Part shown: piece after piece, positions 59,543 through 64,000 of the stretch | Numbering within the stretch: position 1 is the first letter of the stretch | Layout: the number at the start of each line of letters is the position of its first letter | NCBI GenBank assembly: GCA_030652255.1 | Contig: JAUSAZ010000077.1 | Coordinates: 62,001 to 126,000, forward strand | Direction of reading: 5' to 3' | Length of the DNA: 64,000 bases | Source of the DNA: Myxococcales bacterium | Lineage (GTDB): Bacteria; Myxococcota_A; Polyangia; Polyangiales; Ga0077539 | Translations under genes and position numbers: made by a program | Notes under the pieces: model-generated | The model's database searches: none | The model's input: the letters and a program-made list of their open reading frames with translations, nothing else | Told to the model about the DNA's origin: nothing

Positions 59543-62500
59543 GTGAGCGACGGCCGAGGGAGATGGTTCGCGTTCGAACGTAACACCGTCGTGCGCGCGG
59601 GCGCGGGCACCGGCAAGACCGAGGCGCTCGCCACCGTGTACCTGCACCTCGTCGGCGGCCTCGCCTCGGCCGACGTCTGGGGCAAGGGCGGCGTCTCCCC
59701 CGAGCGCATCGTCGCCCTCACCTTCACCGAGAAGGCCGCGCGCGAGATGCGCGAGCGCATCACCGAGGCTGTCACCCTGCTGGCCACCGAGCGCCTCCCC
59801 GGGGCGCTGGAGTCCCTCGACGCGGCCGAGCGCCGCGCCGCCGCCGAGCGCTGGGGGCGCCTGCGAGGGGCCTCCTCCGCGGTGGTCGCGCGGGTGCTCG
59901 CGCTGGCCGACGGCGCCGCCCGCAACGGCCGTCCGCTGCCGCCCCCGGAGACCTGGCAGCGCATCGCGTGGAGCCTCGGCGGCGCCCACATCGGGACCTT
60001 CCACGGCTTCGCGGCGGGCGTGCTGCTGCGGGCGGCGGCCGACCTCGGCCTCGACCCGGCCTTCGCCGTGCTGGAGCAGGAGGAGTCCGACCAGCTGCTG
60101 CGCTCGTCGGCGCTCCAGGCGCTGTCGACCTTCGCGCAGCGCGACGTGACCGCGGTGGTCGAGCTCATGGCCACCGCCGGGGGCCTCGGGGAGACCGCCG
60201 AGCGGGGCCTGGTGACCCTCATCGCGAGCCTCGCGCGGCGCTTCGACGAGGAGGGCGTGTCGCCCGCGCAGTCGGGCGTCACGAGCGCGGCGGAGCCCAC
60301 CGAGGCGCGGCCGGCCATCGTGAGCGACGCGCTGCGGGACTTCGCCGAGGCCTGCGCGACGGTGCCCGCGCTACACGAGGACGGCAGCGATCAGCGGGTG
60401 TTCGCGCTGGCCGAGGCGGTGGCGGCGCTCGGCCCGATGAGCACCCCGAAGGCCGCGCTGGAGCGCATGCGGATGCTCCGGGGCCTCGGCGCGCTGCCGT
60501 CGCGGGCGCGCACCCGGCGCATCGAGGCGGCGGCCGAGCGGGCGCGCTCGCAGTGGGCGGCGCTGGCGCAGGACGCGACGGCGATGGTATCGCTGCACCT
60601 GGGCGAGGTGATGCGCGCGGTGGTGACGGCGGCGCACGCGGGCTACACGCGGGCCAAGGCGAAGCGCGCGGCGCTCGACTACGGCGACCTGATGCGGAGG
60701 CTGAGGGACGCCCTGCGCGACCAGACGGCGTTCCGGCGGGAGTGGAAGCAGCGCTACGACGCGGTGCTGGTGGACGAGTTTCAGGACACCAACCGGGTGC
60801 AGCGCGACCTGCTGTATCTCCTGAGGGAGCGCCGGGACGTCGAGCACCCGCTGGCCCCGGGGCAGTCGCTCACGGCGACGGAGCTGGAGCCCACCGGGCT
60901 GCTGGTGGTGGGCGACGCCAAGCAGTCCATCTACGCCTTCCGCGGGGCGGACGTGGCGGTGTTCCTGGAGACCGAGCGCGAGGTGCTGGCGGCGGGCGGC
61001 GAGCGCCTCGACCTCACCGAGAGCCACCGGGCGCTGGGCTCCATGCTCGACGCGATCAACCCGGTGACCGCCGCGCTATTGGGGGGCTCGGGCGGTCGGC
61101 TGGAGGGGCTCTACGACCCCGCCCGCGATGCACTGCGGGCGCGTCCCGAGCACGGCGTGAGCGAGGGAGAGAGCGGGCCGCGGGTCGAGCTCCTCCTCGT
61201 CGCCGACGGGCGCGCGGAGGACCAGCGACGCGCCGAGGCCGAGGCCATCGCCCGTCGCATCGCGGCCCTCTCGCGCACCGCCGACCACCCGCCCGGATGG
61301 CGGGCGCCGCGCATGGACGACGTGGCGATATTGGTGCCGACCTGGTCGCACCTGGAGCCCATCAAGCGGGCCCTCCAGGCGCGGGGCATCCCCTACGCGC
61401 TGCGCGGCGGCCCGGGCTTCTGGGATCGCCGCGAGGTCGACGACCTGCTCACCCTGCTGCGCTTCGTGGCCGACCCGAGCGACCGCCTCGCGCTGGCCTC
61501 GCTGCTGCGCGGCCCGCTGGTGGGGCTCTCCGACGCGGGCCTGGCCAACCTGTTCTCGAGGGCCTCCGGGCTGGAGGAGATCCTCGACCCGTCGCCCTCG
61601 CTGCGCGCGGCGCTGGCGCCCGAGGACCTCACCCGGCTCGACGAAGCGCGCACCTCGCTGCGGCGGATGGTGCGCTTCGGTCCGACGCTCGGTCCTGCGG
61701 GGCTGCTGCGGCAGGCGCTGGCCGAGCGGCACTTCGCGGCGGTGATGGCGCAGATGTCCTTCGGGGCGCAGCGGGTGGCCAACGTCGACAAGCTCCTCGG
61801 GCTGGCGGCGTCGGCGGAGCAGCGCGGGGGCGAGGGGTCCGACCTGCCGGGCTTCGTGCGCTGGGTCGACCGCATGCGCGCGGCGTCGCAGCGCGAGAGC
61901 GAGGCCGACGTCGAGGAGGTGTCCGGGTCGGTGCAGGTGCTGTCCATCCACGCCGCGAAGGGGCTGGAGTGGCCGGTGGTCTTCGTGGCGCAGACGGCGC
62001 GCCGACCGCCCGCGCGCACCGAGCGGGTGCTGCTCGACGCCGAGCGGCGCTTCGTGGTGATGCCCGGCGGCGAGGAGTCGTCGGAGCGCTTCAAGGCGCT
62101 GCGAAAGGAGGCCCACGCGACCGAGGAGGACGACGCCCGGCGCATGCTCTACGTGGCGCTGACGAGGGCGCGCGACCTGCTGGTGGTGAGCGGCCCGCTG
62201 GAGGGCGGAGAGGGCGACTGGGGGCGGCTGCGCGAGGCGCTGAAGGGCGAGGCGCCGTTCCGGGTGAGGGTGTGGGCCCCCGGGGAGGACGGCGACGCGG
62301 TGGCGGTGCGCGCGCGCAAGGAGCCCGAGGACGACGACGCACGCGGCGGGGCGGCGGAGCCATCGGCCCCGAGGAGCGAGCGCCGTCGGCTGGCCCTGGT
62401 GGGCGGCGCGATGCAGGACCTCGCGTGGTGCGCGCGGCGCTTCCACGCGCGGCACGAGCTGGGGCTGCGCGAGCACGGCGCGGCGCACGGGGTGTCCGAG

Positions 62501-63181
62501 GAGGCGGGCGCACTGGCGAAGCGGGTGCTGCTGACGCTGCCGTGGGCGCGGGTGCTGCGCGACCCGGAGGCGGCGCTGCGGCGGGTGTGCGCGGCGGCGG
62601 GGCTGCACGCGTCGGGCGTCGGGGCCGCCGGGGCGCTGACGATGCTGAAGAGGTTTGCGAAGACGGCGCTGGCGCGCGCCGTGGCTGCGGACGAGGCGCT
62701 GGTGGTGGGGAAGATGGTCCCGTGGGGCTTACGGGTGATGGACGGGGAGACGGAGCTCAGCGTGACGGGCGAGCTCGACCTGGTGCTGCGCGGCGAGGCC
62801 ATGGGGCGCCCGGAGGTGCTGGTGGCGCGGGTCGCGACGGGGGTGGACCTCGACGAGGGCGACCTGCCGGGGGGCGTAGGTCCGCTGGACGCGGCGCTGG
62901 AGCTGGCGCTGGGCGGGAGGGCGCTGGGGCAGCGGATGCGCGAGGGGGCCGGGGCGGGCGCGGAGACGGGCGCGGTGCGGGGCGCGGTGGTGGTGCTGAG
63001 CGAGGAGGGCGACGGGGGCTCGGTGCTGCTGCCGCGATGGGACGATGACGTGATCGAGGCGCGCGCATTGGAGCTGGCACGAGGGCTGGTGGTGTCGCGC
63101 GCGAGCGGGCGCTGGGAGGGCAGGGCGCGGCACGTGTGCGAGGGGCTGCGCTGCGGGTTCATCGGGCGCTGCCATGGGTGA
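59543..63181 (+). CDS. UvrD/RecB-like DNA helicase with degenerate nuclease domain
   Basis: The 1,212-residue protein is a superfamily 1A helicase of the AddA/RecB class. Motifs are 'VVRAGAGTGKTEAL' (Lys25), 'IVALTFTEKAAREMRERI', 'VLVDEFQDTNRVQRDLL', 'LLVVGDAKQSIYAFRGADVA', 'VQVLSIHAAKGLEWPVVFV' and 'RRMLYVALTRARDLLVVSG'. The C-terminal 250 residues align in outline with a RecB-type nuclease ('GELDLVLRG'), but the following strand reads 'VLVARVATG' where the Glu and Lys of the catalytic site belong. A 'CEGLRCGFIGRC' ending recalls an iron-sulfur clasp. It should unwind DNA in repair without cutting it. It starts with GTG. No AddB or RecC partner is adjacent. Confidence 0.88.
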   Translation: MSDGRGRWFAFERNTVVRAGAGTGKTEALATVYLHLVGGLASADVWGKGGVSPERIVALTFTEKAAREMRERITEAVTLLATERLPGALESLDAAERRAAAERWGRLRGASSAVVARVLALADGAARNGRPLPPPETWQRIAWSLGGAHIGTFHGFAAGVLLRAAADLGLDPAFAVLEQEESDQLLRSSALQALSTFAQRDVTAVVELMATAGGLGETAERGLVTLIASLARRFDEEGVSPAQSGVTSAAEPTEARPAIVSDALRDFAEACATVPALHEDGSDQRVFALAEAVAALGPMSTPKAALERMRMLRGLGALPSRARTRRIEAAAERARSQWAALAQDATAMVSLHLGEVMRAVVTAAHAGYTRAKAKRAALDYGDLMRRLRDALRDQTAFRREWKQRYDAVLVDEFQDTNRVQRDLLYLLRERRDVEHPLAPGQSLTATELEPTGLLVVGDAKQSIYAFRGADVAVFLETEREVLAAGGERLDLTESHRALGSMLDAINPVTAALLGGSGGRLEGLYDPARDALRARPEHGVSEGESGPRVELLLVADGRAEDQRRAEAEAIARRIAALSRTADHPPGWRAPRMDDVAILVPTWSHLEPIKRALQARGIPYALRGGPGFWDRREVDDLLTLLRFVADPSDRLALASLLRGPLVGLSDAGLANLFSRASGLEEILDPSPSLRAALAPEDLTRLDEARTSLRRMVRFGPTLGPAGLLRQALAERHFAAVMAQMSFGAQRVANVDKLLGLAASAEQRGGEGSDLPGFVRWVDRMRAASQRESEADVEEVSGSVQVLSIHAAKGLEWPVVFVAQTARRPPARTERVLLDAERRFVVMPGGEESSERFKALRKEAHATEEDDARRMLYVALTRARDLLVVSGPLEGGEGDWGRLREALKGEAPFRVRVWAPGEDGDAVAVRARKEPEDDDARGGAAEPSAPRSERRRLALVGGAMQDLAWCARRFHARHELGLREHGAAHGVSEEAGALAKRVLLTLPWARVLRDPEAALRRVCAAAGLHASGVGAAGALTMLKRFAKTALARAVAADEALVVGKMVPWGLRVMDGETELSVTGELDLVLRGEAMGRPEVLVARVATGVDLDEGDLPGGVGPLDAALELALGGRALGQRMREGAGAGAETGAVRGAVVVLSEEGDGGSVLLPRWDDDVIEARALELARGLVVSRASGRWEGRARHVCEGLRCGFIGRCHG

Positions 63182-63201
63182 GGCCCACCCCCGTCACTCC
63201 T

Positions 63202-63987
63202 CTATTCGAACAACCACTGCCCTTCTCCCTCCAAACCCAGCTCACTCAGCCGTCGTGTCACCTCGTCGTCCCACCGCTGCGCACCCCCCGCGAGCAGCCG
63301 CCCGTAGCAGGCCCGCGAGGGCCACGGCCGGTCGTCGTGGGCCAGTCGGTAGAGCGCGTTGATCGACGCCGTCGGCACCGCGGGCACCCGTTCCATCATC
63401 CGCTCCGCCTCGGCCATCAGCGCGGCCTGCTTCTTCGGGTCGATGCCCATCGGCCAGAACTTCAGCGCCGTCACCAGCAGCCACGGCACCGGCACGCCCT
63501 CCGCCCGCGCCGCCGCGTAGCGGTCGTGCCCGTCCAGCAGCGCGAACATCGTCAGCGCGCTCACGTCGTAGACCAGCACCGGCGGCAGCGTCCCCTCGCG
63601 CGCTCGCTTGCGCCACATCTTCACCCGGCCGCTGTCGGGCGGCGACGCGCGGCGCAGCGGCAGCAGCACGTCCGCCCCGTTGAGCCTCGCGCTCTCGTCG
63701 AAGAGGTCCTCCGTCCACGGGTCACCCTCGGCCCGCGCGATCACCGCCCGCGCCGCCTCCCAGCGCGACGGGCCCGCGTCGCGCGCGCGCACCCCGTCGC
63801 TCACCGTCAGGCTCGCCACGTCCCGCGCGTGCGTCGGCGTCAGCCACCACAGCCCCGGCCGCAGCGGCGAGCGCCCCGAGGCCGCCATCGCCTCCACGAA
63901 CCACCGCGACCAGCGCCGCCACCACGCCATCGTCCCGGGCGCCTCCGTCACCGCGCGCAGGTCGTCCGCCGTGATCGCGCGCACCAC
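63202..63987 (-). CDS. ParB-like protein, possibly truncated by the window edge
   Basis: The 261 residues include 'LLDGHDRYAAARAEG', which resembles the 'GxHRxxA' loop of ParB/Srx-type nucleotide-binding domains, here with Asp-His-Asp-Arg. The N-terminal part has Trp-rich helices ('TMAWWRRWSRWFVEAM') and the end is helical. The role is unknown. The frame begins at GTG codons (63987, 63984) but is open to the last base of the window, so the real start may lie outside. It converges on the helicase gene with 20 bases between. Confidence 0.6.
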   Translation of the reverse strand: MVRAITADDLRAVTEAPGTMAWWRRWSRWFVEAMAASGRSPLRPGLWWLTPTHARDVASLTVSDGVRARDAGPSRWEAARAVIARAEGDPWTEDLFDESARLNGADVLLPLRRASPPDSGRVKMWRKRAREGTLPPVLVYDVSALTMFALLDGHDRYAAARAEGVPVPWLLVTALKFWPMGIDPKKQAALMAEAERMMERVPAVPTASINALYRLAHDDRPWPSRACYGRLLAGGAQRWDDEVTRRLSELGLEGEGQWLFE

Positions 63988-64000
63988 CGCGTCGTCGTGG

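Overview
The window is very GC-rich, densely coded chromosomal DNA that looks like a myxobacterium (Myxococcota, probably Polyangiales; the lower ranks are a guess). The clues are the large number of predicted lipoproteins, many starting with a short signal and a lipobox such as AAGC-GART, Asp/Val/Pro-rich linkers, C-terminal hydrophobic-plus-arginine tails resembling MYXO-CTERM, repeated Cys-rich 'NCGxCG' modules, HEAT and vWA lipoproteins, and an IF3 with an acidic C-terminal tail. Nothing here is a prophage, a CRISPR array or a large biosynthetic cluster.

Layout. 0-4.6 kb: a HEAT-repeat gene cut by the window edge, an esterase, and a divergent EF-Tu gene with its own promoter, a long leader with a terminator-like hairpin, and a 99-bp near-perfect inverted repeat behind it. 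4.6-17.9 kb: envelope genes (TPR membrane protein, vWA lipoprotein plus PhoD-like Tat lipoprotein, inositol monophosphatase, Asp-box protein), a VapBC-type toxin-antitoxin pair, a matrixin protease, and a TRAP-associated TatT/DctP pair. 18.1-24.0 kb: grpE-dnaK, a LysM/DUF882 protein and a tandem AAA+ ATPase. 24.1-29.9 kb: a 1,091-residue repeat-rich lipoprotein and small genes. 29.9-37.1 kb: a rearranged accessory stretch with an IS91-type transposase scrap, an AlbA_2/HATPase regulator, a truncated dienelactone hydrolase, an inverted gene-fragment copy, a Cys-rich lipoprotein coupled to an FGE-like protein, and other gene debris. 37.1-52.8 kb: core and envelope genes, including an endonuclease III homologue, a double cNMP-binding protein, infC without rpmI-rplT, tRNA-Val, cupredoxin and ferritin-like exported proteins, and an enoyl-CoA hydratase/dienoyl-CoA reductase pair. 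52.9-64 kb: a MerR regulator coupled to a VIT/vWA protein, a PHP-domain lipoprotein with a HAD phosphatase, a third FGE-fold lipoprotein, a Nudix hydrolase, a large UvrD/RecB-like helicase, and a ParB-like protein at the edge.

The most interesting signal is a recurring architecture. At 13.3-14.2 kb and again at 29.8-32.1 kb, the 3' end of a host gene is present twice, as direct repeats of 76 and 90 bp ending at or just past the stop codon. Between the copies sits foreign-looking cargo: VapBC in the first case, an IS91 scrap plus an AlbA_2 regulator in the second. Copy differences are all synonymous in the first case and mostly synonymous or conservative in the second. That is what one expects if the cargo arrived with a recoded gene end, so the host gene stayed intact. 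A third cassette (two small exported proteins) lies between 42-bp direct repeats at 36.07 and 36.98 kb. No recombinase lies inside the first or third unit. I could not run any search; family names rest on motifs read by eye.
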